A stretch of DNA of 64,000 nt, taken from GCA-2688775 sp035288865. Its GTDB lineage: Archaea > Nanobdellota > Nanobdellia > Woesearchaeales > GW2011-AR4. Position 1 is the stretch's first letter. Every line of letters starts with the position of its first letter. The notes beneath the pieces are model-generated. The model saw only the letters and a list, made by a program, of their open reading frames with translations, ran no database searches and was not told the DNA's origin. Of this stretch, positions 33,572 through 43,359 are shown piece after piece. Location: positions 11,385 to 75,384 of the forward strand of contig DATDZA010000016.1 in assembly GCA_035288865.1 (NCBI GenBank). The letters are read 5' to 3'. Made by a program: the position numbers and the translations under genes.

Positions 33572-34093
33572 ATGGAACAGGATTACAAAAACATTATTTC
33601 TCATATTGATATAGACCGCACTTTAGACGCTATGCAGCATTTTTCTTTCAGCGGCTGGAATGACTCACAAATTCTGGAATTCAGGGATGATACAGAATCC
33701 GGCAACGACTCGATCGAACTGCATCTTATCAAATCAAACGCATACAAGGAAGCATTAATATTAAAGTTAAAGAAAACAGACCTCATTTATTCAGGAGAAT
33801 CATGGAAAGAATTGCTTAAAGAGGAGCAAAAGACCTTCGGAGGCAGCAAAATTTTCTACATCGACAACGACTGCACCAAGCTGCTGATGCTTTCATTGCC
33901 CAATGAAATGAAAGCCAAAGTCAATATGCTGATAACACGGTTGAATAAAATCAACGAGAAAATATCAAGAGTCAACAGCAAGATAAGAAAGGATAATTTG
34001 GATGTGTATAATATAAAAATTAAAAATAAAGAAACATCAGATAAAGAAAAAGATGAGATTATTAATTTTATAAATATGAATTTGAAAGTTTAG
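33572..34093 (+). CDS. Hypothetical protein
   Basis: 173 residues, soluble and highly charged, ending in a helical stretch (MLITRLNKINEKISRVNSKI). The ribosome site GGGGTGG at 33560-33566 supports ATG 33572 (MEQDYKNIISHIDIDRTLDA). Divergent from smc. No family recognised. Confidence 0.6.
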   Translation: MEQDYKNIISHIDIDRTLDAMQHFSFSGWNDSQILEFRDDTESGNDSIELHLIKSNAYKEALILKLKKTDLIYSGESWKELLKEEQKTFGGSKIFYIDNDCTKLLMLSLPNEMKAKVNMLITRLNKINEKISRVNSKIRKDNLDVYNIKIKNKETSDKEKDEIINFINMNLKV

Positions 34094-34160
34094 GATAGTT
34101 TTCTTAATAATTTGTTTTTGAATCAAAAATTTTAAATAAGAGGATTGCCTACTCCTAACA

Positions 34161-35243
34161 ATGAATAAATTAGGGCTAGTTGGTTTGGGGCTTATTGCAA
34201 TACTTTCCCAGCCATTGGAAGCTCAAAGGAGAGCCACGGCTCCTTCAGCTCAGACTTGGCAAACTCAAAGAGACGTTGAATTCCTAGAATTATACAAAGA
34301 AGTAAATGCCCTTGAAGCTAAGCTTGCCAACGAGCCTCCAGAAACGGAGAATAGAGAATTTACTAAGTTCTACATGGAAAATGGAAAGTTGGTGGGGCAA
34401 CCGACGATAGCAGGACCGCCAAGCATTAGTGATAAAATATTAGAGACAAAATATTTAAAAATCTTAAAATTAGCTTCTCGATTTGGAATCAATTTTGACC
34501 CCAATGAAACTGGGATTTTTACATTGGGGGACTATTTAGTCATGAGTAAATTTCTTGAAGGTTATGCAATATTTAACCAAAATTTAGTCATTGTAACAAG
34601 CAACAGCTGGGGTGGAGAGAAATCTGCGGAATATCATTACAGATATCAGGTCTTGAGGTCTGACCCTGCACCTAATTCAACTTTCAAAATTCTAAAGTCT
34701 CCGGAAGTTGCCGACGGACCAATACCATTATTTGAAACTCAAAATTTTAGCGGGATATTTAGCAAAATAAGACAACTTGAGCGTGATAATAGAATGAAAT
34801 ACGAAGATTCTAATGATCCTAGACATAATTTCAACCAAGTTCCTGAGTTTCAAGGATTAAATTATGACAACACAAGAGCTCATTTCGCCTATGCACAGCT
34901 AACAAACATAGGAATGATGCTGTTAAAAATGATTGAAGACGGTGAGGAATTAAATGGTCTTCCAAATCCAAAAATAAACATGCATAAGCCAATTCCGAGC
35001 GTTGGAGGAAACAGAATAATTTTGTCTGAAAGAAGCTTTGGTAATACCGGAATAGATTTTAATGACAAAGATTGGATTAAAAAAGCAGAATATGAAAGAA
35101 GCCTTGATGGGGATATAACTTTATCAATTGCTAGCAATGGCACAGTAGATTACTTTTTCCAGCCCAGCTATAGTATCGCAGGAGAATATAAAAAACCGGT
35201 TTATAGAAACCTGAAAATGGAATTCCATAAATTTAATAAATAA
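34161..35243 (+). CDS. Secreted protein of unknown function
   Basis: 360 residues with a Sec signal peptide (NKLGLVGLGLIAILSQPLEA, cleavage after EA likely). The mature part is rich in Asn, Pro and aromatic residues without recognisable catalytic motifs. It contains helical and beta stretches (RDVEFLELYKEVNALEAKLA; DGDITLSIASNGTVDYFFQP). TTTTAAATAAG at about 34130 fits a leaderless ATG. Exported surface or periplasm-like protein. Confidence 0.6.
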   Translation: MNKLGLVGLGLIAILSQPLEAQRRATAPSAQTWQTQRDVEFLELYKEVNALEAKLANEPPETENREFTKFYMENGKLVGQPTIAGPPSISDKILETKYLKILKLASRFGINFDPNETGIFTLGDYLVMSKFLEGYAIFNQNLVIVTSNSWGGEKSAEYHYRYQVLRSDPAPNSTFKILKSPEVADGPIPLFETQNFSGIFSKIRQLERDNRMKYEDSNDPRHNFNQVPEFQGLNYDNTRAHFAYAQLTNIGMMLLKMIEDGEELNGLPNPKINMHKPIPSVGGNRIILSERSFGNTGIDFNDKDWIKKAEYERSLDGDITLSIASNGTVDYFFQPSYSIAGEYKKPVYRNLKMEFHKFNK

Positions 35244-35247
35244 TTTT

Positions 35248-36282
35248 TTAAATCATCTCCTCAAACTTTCTCACAAATTCTTCAAAATCTCTTGTTTTAA
35301 CGTTAAGGCCGCAAGCATGCTCGTGTCCGCCGCCGTATCCTTCCAATCCAACCAAAGCTTTCTGCAATCTTTCAGGAATAAGAATTTTTGCCGCCCTCAG
35401 GCTGCATTTCATTTCATCTCCTTTCTCCCTAGCAATTATAATAACTTTATCAGGAAAATTATAGACTGCTTCATTCGACAGATCGCTTGTGAAGCTTGTT
35501 CTGTCCTCATTGTATTTGTAAATTATTATTTTACCTTTTGTATTTTCAGCAGTCTCAAGTACTTCTTTTAATAACGGCTCATACAGTTTATTAATTTGCT
35601 CGTATCGCCTGTAGATAAACTTTCCTTGTTCAGTTTTTTGTTCAAGAATCTCATCGGGCTCCTTTATTCTCGTCAAAATTTTTATGGATTTCATCACATC
35701 ATTATGCTTGCCTTTAAGTATGAATGAAAAAATTCTAATCAGCTTTCCAAGTTTTGTATTAAAAATTATATCGCCTGGATGCGTATAATCCTTGTCCAAA
35801 AGCTCCGGGTATTTTTCCCTGAATTCCCCGATGAATGATGGCACAAACCAGTCTGCAACGCTTCCGAGAGATGCAATCCATAAATCCTGGTACACAGCCT
35901 GGTAGCACAAGAAAGATGTGGGAAAATTATCTTCGGGCTCTGAAACTCTCGGATTGTAATATTTCACATTATCCCTTTGGAAAGGCCCGTGATGGTCAAC
36001 CCAGACAACCGGCACTTTAATTTCATCAATGAATTCCTGCGCAACATCAGCTATGTCCAGGATAAAAACTTTATCCGGATTATATTCTTTCACTTTACTT
36101 AAAAAAACTATTCCAATTTTTGATGAAGTCTTTACGACAAATCCGTGCCCTTCCCGCTTATACCTGTACAAGAGAAGAAAAGCGCTTAAGCCATCCTGGT
36201 CATCATCAAAAAAGAACAGCGGATTCCTGCAGTTGTCAAGATGTTCCCTTAATTCCGCCACTTGTTTTTTTGATAAGGCCAT
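35248..36282 (-). CDS. DHH-family phosphoesterase (RecJ/GAN-like)
   Basis: 344 residues, a metal-dependent nuclease or phosphodiesterase. DHH motifs: FFFDDDQDGLSAFLL (motif I), FILDIAD (II), VWVDHHGPF (III); the C-terminal DHHA1 part ends with GYGGGHEHACGLNV. The acidic and His metal ligands are all present. In archaea such proteins include GINS-associated nuclease and oligoribonucleases; no GINS gene is near, so I only assign the family. Confidence 0.82.
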   Translation of the reverse strand: MALSKKQVAELREHLDNCRNPLFFFDDDQDGLSAFLLLYRYKREGHGFVVKTSSKIGIVFLSKVKEYNPDKVFILDIADVAQEFIDEIKVPVVWVDHHGPFQRDNVKYYNPRVSEPEDNFPTSFLCYQAVYQDLWIASLGSVADWFVPSFIGEFREKYPELLDKDYTHPGDIIFNTKLGKLIRIFSFILKGKHNDVMKSIKILTRIKEPDEILEQKTEQGKFIYRRYEQINKLYEPLLKEVLETAENTKGKIIIYKYNEDRTSFTSDLSNEAVYNFPDKVIIIAREKGDEMKCSLRAAKILIPERLQKALVGLEGYGGGHEHACGLNVKTRDFEEFVRKFEEMI

Positions 36283-36362
36283 TCAAAAGAAAATTACTGG
36301 TTGTTATTTAAGGGTTTTTGTTTTTCGCAATATTTATAATCGTCGTTGTATTAACAAAGCCA

Positions 36363-37607
36363 ATGAAAATTCAATTCAGGCAGCACAAAGGCTACGATCC
36401 ACTAGGAGACTGCGGAAAGGGAAAGTGCCCAATCTGCGCGAGGAATAATGCACTATTCAAAGTAAGGGAAAAGATAGGCATTAATGATTCTACAAATTTC
36501 ACAAGCAATGCAGTTTCTCCTTTCGTCGGAAGATTTGGCTATCCGAATGTTAATGTCGGAATTCTTGCGCCGCCGGAACAAAGCGATGATTCCTGGATGT
36601 ATGACTCTCCGAAATTCTGGTCTTCAGAGAATTTTGAACTGCCAAAAATTGTGGATTTTAGAAGCTCTTTGCTGAATTCCAGAGATAATGTGAATATCAG
36701 GAAAAAAATAAAACTGATTGAGATTTCCCAGGACATTGCAATGTCCTCGAAGCCCGTTGATGTTGAAATACAATTAAAAGAAAAGCCGCGCTTTCAGCTG
36801 AATCTCGACTCGCACATGGCCCCAACCGGCCCGAATGCAAAATTAAAAAAAGCTTCCTTGACGGAAAATCCAAAAATCCACACAAAAGTGTATAAAGTTT
36901 TTGATGACATTGATTTAAAAGCACAGGACGCTGTAAATTATCTTTATGAAAATAATTTTGATGAAAACTTTTTATCGAGAATACTAAGCGTCGGAATTTT
37001 GGGATTAAAGAAAGACAGAAAATTAGTTCCAACGAGGTGGAGTATTAGCGCCACCGACGATATTATTGGAAAAAATTTAATCAGTGAAATCAAAGATTTC
37101 AGTGAAACAGACTCTTATTATTCTTTTTTTGGGAATTATATGGGAAACTATTATCTGATTTTGATATTTCCCGAAGTCTGGAGCTATGAATTGTTTGAAA
37201 CTTATGTCCCGCAAAACTGGATTTACAATAAAGAATTGAGATGCACAACTGATTGTGAAAATTATTCTGGAAGAAAAAATTATGCTGAAGAGACTGCCGG
37301 CGGGTATTATACGGTGAGATTAGCCGTACTGGAAAAATTGAAGGAAATGAAAAGACAGGCTTCTGTTTTGGCCTTAAGATTTATCACTGACGAATATGCG
37401 ATGCCTCTTGGTGTCTGGGTTACTCGCGAAACAGCAAGAAAATCAATGAACTCAAATCCAATAGAATTTTCTTCAAAAGAATTAATGCTGGATTATGTAA
37501 GAAAATTAATCAAAAGGAGATTTAATTATAACGTTGATTATATCTTAAACAAAAGTATTCTATTAAGAAATATTAAGCACCAAATAAAACTAAGCAAATT
37601 TATTTAG
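36363..37607 (+). CDS. NreA-like archaeal DNA repair protein
   Basis: 414 residues. Nre proteins are archaeal repair factors that bind PCNA. The N-terminal zinc-finger-like CGKGKCPICARN is followed by the Nre-N motif GRFGYPNVNVGILAPPE and later the Nre-C core LVPTRWSISATDDIIGK; the end, HQIKLSKFI, fits the PCNA-interacting consensus QxxLxxF[F/x]. ATG 36363 is chosen because MKIQFRQHKGYDPLGDCGKG is the family start; the frame extends 15 codons upstream. A TATA-like TATTTATAATCG lies at 36330. Confidence 0.83.
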   Translation: MKIQFRQHKGYDPLGDCGKGKCPICARNNALFKVREKIGINDSTNFTSNAVSPFVGRFGYPNVNVGILAPPEQSDDSWMYDSPKFWSSENFELPKIVDFRSSLLNSRDNVNIRKKIKLIEISQDIAMSSKPVDVEIQLKEKPRFQLNLDSHMAPTGPNAKLKKASLTENPKIHTKVYKVFDDIDLKAQDAVNYLYENNFDENFLSRILSVGILGLKKDRKLVPTRWSISATDDIIGKNLISEIKDFSETDSYYSFFGNYMGNYYLILIFPEVWSYELFETYVPQNWIYNKELRCTTDCENYSGRKNYAEETAGGYYTVRLAVLEKLKEMKRQASVLALRFITDEYAMPLGVWVTRETARKSMNSNPIEFSSKELMLDYVRKLIKRRFNYNVDYILNKSILLRNIKHQIKLSKFI

Positions 37608-37616
37608 GATAATTAA

Positions 37617-38690
37617 TTATTTAATTCTTTCTGCAATCAAATCCCCCATCTCTTTTGTTCCAACTTCTTTCATTCCAGATTCCATTATATCTTTTGTCCT
37701 GTAGCCGGCTTGCAGCACTTCCCTTACTGCAGATTCAATGGATTTTGAGGCTTTATCGAGACCAAAGGAATATTTAAGCATAAGCGCTGCCGATAAAATT
37801 TGGGCAATTGGATTTGCAATTCCTTTTCCGGCAATATCAGGCGCAGTTCCGCCTGCAGGCTCGTAAAACCCAAGCCCTTTTTCATTCAAAGATGCCGAAG
37901 CAAGCATTCCTATGCTTCCAGTAATCATTGCAGCCTCATCGCTTAATATATCTCCAAAAAGATTTGTGGTCACAATAACATCAAAATCATTAGGCTTTTT
38001 TATTATCTGCATTGTAGCATTGTCGATGTATAAAAAATCAAGACGTACTTGAGGATAATTTTTTGAGACTTCAGCCACTACATTTCTAAAAAGAATGCTT
38101 GATGATAAAACATTTGATTTGTCTACGCATGTCACATGATTATTTCGCTTGGCGGCTATTTCGAATGCTATCCTTGCAATTCTTTTGCATTGCTGTTTTG
38201 TATATTTCATTTCATCAATTGCATAATCATCTTCCAAAACGCTCTTTCCAAAATATGCATCTCCGCTTAATTCCCTTAAAATCATTATATCAAAGCCGTC
38301 CTTTGGGGGATTTTTTAATGGAGAAGAATTTATCATTTCAGGGTATAAAACAGCAGGCCTTAAATTCGCATAAAAGTCAAAGTGTTTTCTCAATGCAAGT
38401 ATAGAATTTCTTTCAATTCTTTTTTCTTTTGGGAGATTCTCCCACTTTGGGCCGCCGACAGATCCAAACAATATTGCATCAGAATTTTCACACAATTCAA
38501 GTGTTTCTTTTGGAAGTGCTGTACCATGTTTATCGTAAGCAATACCCCCTACATCGGCATATTTATATTTAAAATTCAGATTATATTTTAATGACACAGC
38601 ATCAAGAACTTTGATTGTCTCCCTCATAACCTCAGGCCCTATTCCATCCCCCGCAAGCACAGCAATTTTTTTGGATTCCATAGTTTGCAT
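37617..38690 (-). CDS. leuB: 3-isopropylmalate dehydrogenase
   Basis: Oxidative decarboxylation of 3-isopropylmalate, third step to leucine. 357 residues: IAVLAGDGIGPEVMRETIKV at the start, substrate-site LRKHFDFYANLRP, ILRELSGDAYFG, NLFGDILSDEAAMITGSIGM, and EPAGGTAPDIAGKGIANPIA at the NAD site. LRELSGDAYFG (where isocitrate dehydrogenases differ) supports isopropylmalate as substrate. Start ATG at 38690 overlaps the leuD stop by one base (TAATG), so translation is coupled. Last gene of the leucine operon. Confidence 0.95.
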   Translation of the reverse strand: MQTMESKKIAVLAGDGIGPEVMRETIKVLDAVSLKYNLNFKYKYADVGGIAYDKHGTALPKETLELCENSDAILFGSVGGPKWENLPKEKRIERNSILALRKHFDFYANLRPAVLYPEMINSSPLKNPPKDGFDIMILRELSGDAYFGKSVLEDDYAIDEMKYTKQQCKRIARIAFEIAAKRNNHVTCVDKSNVLSSSILFRNVVAEVSKNYPQVRLDFLYIDNATMQIIKKPNDFDVIVTTNLFGDILSDEAAMITGSIGMLASASLNEKGLGFYEPAGGTAPDIAGKGIANPIAQILSAALMLKYSFGLDKASKSIESAVREVLQAGYRTKDIMESGMKEVGTKEMGDLIAERIK

Positions 38691-39301
38691 TAAATTTTAA
38701 AATCATTAAGATAAGGTATTTTTCTTGCAATTTTCTTTATTTCATCTTTTGATTTTAGCATCAATGAAGTAGAGTCCCACATTCCTTCCACCAGGGATTT
38801 TCTTGCCGATTCATTCATGCTAATATTTATTGTTGAATCTTTAAATCTTATTTCCTTTTTTAATATATCAATATATATTTCTTTTTGAGGAAAATTTTCT
38901 ACATATTCCATTAATCTTTCAATATCTTGCTTGTCAACTGTAATTGTTGGAATTCCCAGCATGCTGCAATTTCCTGCAAAAATATCCGCAAAGCTCTCCC
39001 CTATAACTGCATTTATACCAAATCTCATAAGCGCTTGGGGAGCGTGCTCTCTTGATGAGCCGCATCCAAAGTTTTTGTTTACTAAAAGAATTGAAGCCCC
39101 GCGGAATTTTTCATCATTGAACGGATGGATTTTTTTATTGCCGGTTTCGTCAAATCTCTCGTCATAAAAAGCGTATTTTCCCATATTTGAAAAAGTTATC
39201 TCTTTTAAAAATCTTGCAGGAATAATCCTATCGGTGTCCATGTCATTTCCCTTTATTACAATTCCTTTCCCTGAAACGTTCGTGATTTTTTTAATTGGCA
39301 T
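38690..39301 (-). CDS. leuD: 3-isopropylmalate dehydratase small subunit
   Basis: Partner of LeuC; isomerises 2- to 3-isopropylmalate. 203 residues, the bacterial long form: DMDTDRIIPARFLKEITFSN, the swivel motif GCGSSREHAPQAL and FADIFAGNCSMLGIPTI. The archaeal short form (about 165 residues) lacks the C-terminal part found here. It begins after a 149-bp gap from leuC containing AT-rich promoter-like sequence, so a second internal start of transcription is possible. Confidence 0.94.
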   Translation of the reverse strand: MPIKKITNVSGKGIVIKGNDMDTDRIIPARFLKEITFSNMGKYAFYDERFDETGNKKIHPFNDEKFRGASILLVNKNFGCGSSREHAPQALMRFGINAVIGESFADIFAGNCSMLGIPTITVDKQDIERLMEYVENFPQKEIYIDILKKEIRFKDSTINISMNESARKSLVEGMWDSTSLMLKSKDEIKKIARKIPYLNDFKI

Positions 39302-39450
39302 TTTATTGTCTGACAGATTATTTTAGTAATTTCTTTTGTCGATAATTTACATATTTTTTAATATTTGTTAACACTATTTCTCACAATTAATAATTATTTT
39401 TAATTATCATAGTGATTAAGTGTTTATTATAGTCTAAGACGTTCAAATAT
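39302..39450. promoter_or_regulatory. leuC-leuD intergenic gap with AT-rich promoter-like sequence
   Basis: The operon is otherwise tight, so the 149-bp gap is notable. On the minus strand TATTAAAAAATATG about 50 bp before the leuD start is TATA-like. I see no leucine-rich mini-ORF here, unlike the leuA leader. Confidence 0.35.
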
Positions 39451-40842
39451 TTATACATAATCCCTAACATCAACAATTTTTCCGTTTATGGCGGCGGCGG
39501 CAACCATTGCAGGGCTCATAAGCAAGGTTCTTCCTTTTGGGCTTCCCTGCCTTCCTATAAAATTTCTATTTGAAGAAGATGCGCACATTTCCTTTCCTTT
39601 TAGCTTGTCCTCGTTCATTCCAAGGCACATGGAGCAGCCAGCATGACGAAACTCAAAACCCGCTTTTTCAAATATCTTATCCAATCCTTCCTCTTCTGCA
39701 GCTTTTTTTACCTGCTGCGAGCCAGGGACAACTATTGCTTGCACATCTTTTGCAACTAGTTTTCCTTGCACAATTTTTGCGGCTTCCCTAAGGTCTGATA
39801 TTCTTGAATTCGTGCACGAGCCTATGAATGCAACATTTATTTTTGTTCCTTTTATGCTTTCATTTTCCTTAAATCCCATATGATTTAATGCAAGTTTTGC
39901 TGTTTCTATTCCATCTGATAATGCATCGAGTTTTGGAATTTTTTCGCTAATTGAAATTGCCTGTCCCGGATTTATTCCCCAGGTTATCATTGGCTCTAGT
40001 TCATCCGCCTTTAATTTCACAGCGTCATCATATTCTGCATTGTTATCAGAGGCAATTGATATCCAATATTTTTTTGCCTCGTCAAAATTTTTCGGCGCAA
40101 ATCTTCTTCCTTTTATATAATCAAAAGTAGTCTTGTCAGGATTCATGTATCCGCATTTTGCTCCCCCTTCAATTGACATATTGCAGATTGTCATGCGCTC
40201 TTCCATTGTCATATTTTCAATTGCTTCTCCCGCATATTCATACGCATATCCAATGCCGCCTTTCACGCCAAGCTTCCGTATTATTGCAAGAATTACATCC
40301 TTCGCATAAACTCCTTTCCTTAATTTTCCGTCAACGTCAATTTTTCTAACTTTTGGCTTGTCTATTGCCAAGCATTGAGTTGCCAAAACATCTCGAACCT
40401 GGCTGGTTCCTATTCCAAGTGCAATCGATCCAAAAGCGCCATGCGTGCTTGTATGCGAATCTCCGCACGCGATTGTCATCCCTGGCTGTGTCAATCCAAG
40501 TTCCGGGCCTATGACGTGTACAATTCCCTGGCTTAAAGTTGACGTTTCAAAAAATTGAATTCCAGAATTTTTCACATTTTTCTCAAGCTCTTTCATCATT
40601 TCTTCTGCCAAAACATCAGAGAATGGCCTTGACTGGGATTTGGTCGGGATTATATGGTCAACTGTTGCAAAAGTTCTTCCCGGGAACAGAACGCCAAGAT
40701 TCATTTCCTTTAGCATCTGAAATGCCTGAGGCGATGTAACTTCATGAATGAGGTGCATTCCTATAAACAATTGAGTTTGCCCGTTTGGGAGTCCCTTTAC
40801 CTTGTGAAGATTCCATATCTTGTTGAAAAGATTTTCTGCCAT
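39451..40842 (-). CDS. leuC: 3-isopropylmalate dehydratase large subunit
   Basis: Iron-sulfur aconitase-family subunit. 463 residues, bacterial length. Seen: DHIIPT, ACGDSHTSTHGAFGSIALGI, GSCTNSRISDLREAA with the first cluster cysteine and AGCSMCLGMNEDKL with the other two, plus SSSNRNFIGRQGSPKGRTLL near the end. The substrate-recognition loop fits LeuC. It starts 21 bp after ilvE and is cotranscribed. Confidence 0.95.
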   Translation of the reverse strand: MAENLFNKIWNLHKVKGLPNGQTQLFIGMHLIHEVTSPQAFQMLKEMNLGVLFPGRTFATVDHIIPTKSQSRPFSDVLAEEMMKELEKNVKNSGIQFFETSTLSQGIVHVIGPELGLTQPGMTIACGDSHTSTHGAFGSIALGIGTSQVRDVLATQCLAIDKPKVRKIDVDGKLRKGVYAKDVILAIIRKLGVKGGIGYAYEYAGEAIENMTMEERMTICNMSIEGGAKCGYMNPDKTTFDYIKGRRFAPKNFDEAKKYWISIASDNNAEYDDAVKLKADELEPMITWGINPGQAISISEKIPKLDALSDGIETAKLALNHMGFKENESIKGTKINVAFIGSCTNSRISDLREAAKIVQGKLVAKDVQAIVVPGSQQVKKAAEEEGLDKIFEKAGFEFRHAGCSMCLGMNEDKLKGKEMCASSSNRNFIGRQGSPKGRTLLMSPAMVAAAAINGKIVDVRDYV

Positions 40843-40863
40843 TTTCTTTTGTTCTTAAATATC

Positions 40864-41742
40864 CTAGTTTACGGGCGTGCAGAATTCTTCTATTCTTGAT
40901 TCATATTCCTCTCTCAGCTTTCGTGTTTTGTGTCCCATGTTCCCCGCGCCTATCATTTTGTTTTCAATTTTTGAAACTGGAATGATTCCGGCGCCTGTGC
41001 CTGTAAGAAAAACTTCATCAGCAAGCATAAAATCTCTTGCAGTAAATCTTCCTTCGACTACATTTAATTTTTGCCCTTTTGCAATTTCCATAATTTTATT
41101 TCTAGTAATTCCTTCAAGGCAGTTTGTATCAAGGCTTGGGGTAAAAAGTGTATTGCCCCTTATCCCGAAAATATTATCAACCGTGGCCTCTGAAACTATC
41201 CCATTTTCATCTGTCATTATTGCTTCATCTGCCCCCCTATCAACTAATTCCCATGTTGCCATGACATTATTCATGTAATTGCAGGATTTTATTCTGCAAT
41301 CAAAGCTGGCATATGGAATTTTTCTCGTCCTTGCAACAATTATCTTAAGTCCTTTCTCGTAAAGTTCTTCAGGATATAGTTTCAAACTAGTTACAAGTAT
41401 CACAAGCTTTGAGCCAGAACACTTCGCAGGATTTATTCCCAAATCTCCAATTCCTCGTGTCACAACGAGCCTTATGTATCCTGAGTTAAGATTGCTTGCC
41501 CTGACTGCTGAAAAAAGTTGCTTCTCGTATTCTTCTTTTGAAACCATTGGAATTCTTACGAGCGAAGCGGAATTGTATATTCTGTTCATGTGTTCCTTAT
41601 GCAAAAGAATTTTTTTATTGATCAGCCTGATGCCTTCAAATATCCCATCTCCGTATAAAAAGCAATGGTCAAGTATGGATATTTTTCCATCCTTAAGGTT
41701 AAAAATCTCGCCGTCAATGCTTACAATTTCTCTTCCTTCCAT
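40864..41742 (-). CDS. ilvE: Branched-chain amino acid aminotransferase (class IV)
   Basis: PLP enzyme that interconverts Leu, Ile or Val with their 2-oxoacids. 292 residues: IFEGIRLINKKILLHKEHMN, the PLP lysine in DCRIKSCNYMNNV, TDENGIVSEATVDNIFGIRG and the phosphate loop FLTGTGAGIIPVSKI. Its ATG lies 22 bp inside the end of leuA. Within the operon it makes the final step of leucine and could also deaminate valine to 2-oxoisovalerate, the LeuA substrate. D-amino acid aminotransferase and ADC lyase are relatives, but context argues for IlvE. Confidence 0.92.
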   Translation of the reverse strand: MEGREIVSIDGEIFNLKDGKISILDHCFLYGDGIFEGIRLINKKILLHKEHMNRIYNSASLVRIPMVSKEEYEKQLFSAVRASNLNSGYIRLVVTRGIGDLGINPAKCSGSKLVILVTSLKLYPEELYEKGLKIIVARTRKIPYASFDCRIKSCNYMNNVMATWELVDRGADEAIMTDENGIVSEATVDNIFGIRGNTLFTPSLDTNCLEGITRNKIMEIAKGQKLNVVEGRFTARDFMLADEVFLTGTGAGIIPVSKIENKMIGAGNMGHKTRKLREEYESRIEEFCTPVN

Positions 41743-43277
41743 TTCAAATCCTCCTGTTTTCTTTTAAAGACAAGTGCCTTGTTTGCACCCTTGACTATTG
41801 CCTTCACTGAGGCAAGTATCACGTCAGGCTCCACAGACTCTGAAACAAAAATATTTTTGTTTTCATCCTCAATCTTTATCGTAACGCTTGCAAGCGCGTT
41901 TGTTCCACCAGTTACTGCCTTTAAATCATATTCCTTCAAACTAATTACATTACCCATGATTGCTTTTATTGCGTTTGACGCTGCATCAACGGGACCGACT
42001 CCCGTGCCAGTTCCTATTTTCTTCACTCCATTTATTATAAGCCCGATTGTGGAGCTTGGAGTTATTTTGTTGCCCGTCACAACAAGCAATTCATCCAGAT
42101 TAATCAATTCATTCTGATTCTCGAGTTCCTGGGTTATATCAATTGCGAGGGCGATTATATCTTCACGCTCGACTTCCTTTTGCATGTCAAATAATTCCTT
42201 GATTTTTGCTGTCACCTTGTCCAATTGATTCTTGTCCAGACTTATCCCGGCTTGATTTAATACATCCTGCACAGCATGCTTTCCTGAGAGTTTTCCAAAG
42301 ACAATTTTATCGCCAATCCAGCCGATATCCTCCGGGGACATTATCTCATATGTCGTGGTATGTGATAATACCCCATGCTGGTGTATCCCTGCCTGGTGTG
42401 CAAATGCATTCTTTCCTATGATTGCCTTGTTTCTCTGTACTTGCATTCCTGAAAGTTTTGAGACAAGCTGGCTTGCATTGAATAATTCTTTTGTGTTAAT
42501 ATTAGTCTGCGCATCATAATATTCTTTTCTGGTCTTGAGCGCCATTATAACTTCTTCTAAAGCAGTATTGCCGGCTCTTTCTCCGATGCCGTTAATTGTG
42601 CCCTCAATTTGGGTCGCCCCATTTTTTATCGCAGCAAGTGAATTTGCCGTAGCAAGGCCCAAATCATCATGGCAATGCGCGCTAAGAATGATGCCTTTTG
42701 CATTTGGCACATTTTCTGTTATGTGCTTGAACCTCTCCCCATATTCATCAGGCTGTGCGTATCCAACGGTATCCGGAACATTTATTGTAGTTGCGCCCGC
42801 TGAAATAGCCCGCTCTATGACTTTACACATGAAATCCATGTCTGATCTTGATGCATCTTCTGGAGAAAATTCAATGTTATCGCAAAATGATTTTGCATAT
42901 TTTACCATTTCCCCTACCATCTGCAGTATATCTTCCTTTGATTTTTTTAATTTGTAATCCATATGAATTTGGGAAGTTGCAACAAACGTGTGTATCCTTG
43001 GCCTTTCTGCCCCCTTGATGGAACTCCATGCTGCGTCTATGTCTTCTTTTGTCGTTCTCGCCAGTGCGCATATGACTGGAGTTCTAACTTCCTTAGCAAT
43101 TGTCTGAACCGAATCAAATGAGCCTTTAGATGCAATCGGAAACCCCGCTTCGATTATATCCACGTTAAGTTTTTCAAGTTGCTTGGCTATCATCAGCTTG
43201 TCGGGCGGGGAAATATTTGCTCCAGGGCTTTGCTCCCCGTCCCTTAAAGTCGTGTCGAAAATATATATGCGTTTCAT
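41721..43277 (-). CDS. leuA: 2-isopropylmalate synthase
   Basis: Condenses 2-oxoisovalerate with acetyl-CoA, the committed step to leucine. 518 residues: IFDTTLRDGEQSPGANISPP, HCHDDLGLATANSLAAIKNG with HxH metal ligands, NGIGERAGNTALEEV, KAIIGKNAFAHQAGIHQHGV, and a C-terminal LeuA-dimer domain that gives leucine feedback control (GTGTGVGPVDAASNAIKAI; LKAVTGGTNALASVTIKI). ATG 43277 (MKRIYIFDTTLRDG) is preceded by AAAGAGGAAA, a ribosome site; the same frame runs on to 43310 without support. The message carries a leucine-rich mini-ORF and competing hairpins upstream. Confidence 0.95.
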   Translation of the reverse strand: MKRIYIFDTTLRDGEQSPGANISPPDKLMIAKQLEKLNVDIIEAGFPIASKGSFDSVQTIAKEVRTPVICALARTTKEDIDAAWSSIKGAERPRIHTFVATSQIHMDYKLKKSKEDILQMVGEMVKYAKSFCDNIEFSPEDASRSDMDFMCKVIERAISAGATTINVPDTVGYAQPDEYGERFKHITENVPNAKGIILSAHCHDDLGLATANSLAAIKNGATQIEGTINGIGERAGNTALEEVIMALKTRKEYYDAQTNINTKELFNASQLVSKLSGMQVQRNKAIIGKNAFAHQAGIHQHGVLSHTTTYEIMSPEDIGWIGDKIVFGKLSGKHAVQDVLNQAGISLDKNQLDKVTAKIKELFDMQKEVEREDIIALAIDITQELENQNELINLDELLVVTGNKITPSSTIGLIINGVKKIGTGTGVGPVDAASNAIKAIMGNVISLKEYDLKAVTGGTNALASVTIKIEDENKNIFVSESVEPDVILASVKAIVKGANKALVFKRKQEDLKWKEEKL

Positions 43278-43359
43278 TTTTTTCCTCTTTAATGTTTTTC
43301 CAATACACACTAGAATTAATCACAATGAATGCCCAACGAGTGTATATTGACTTATGGGC
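43278..43359 (-). promoter_or_regulatory. leuA leader: two overlapping, competing stem-loops
   Basis: Between the leader-peptide stop and leuA, GCCCA (43359-43355) can pair with TGGGC (43335-43331). CAATATACAC (43349-43340) can pair with GTGTGTATTG (43310-43301), 10 bp with one G-T. Segments interlock (1:3 against 2:4), so both ordinary hairpins cannot form together. The long stem ends 24 nt before the leuA start, close to the AAAGAGG ribosome site. No long T-tract is seen, so control of translation is as likely as termination. Confidence 0.55.
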
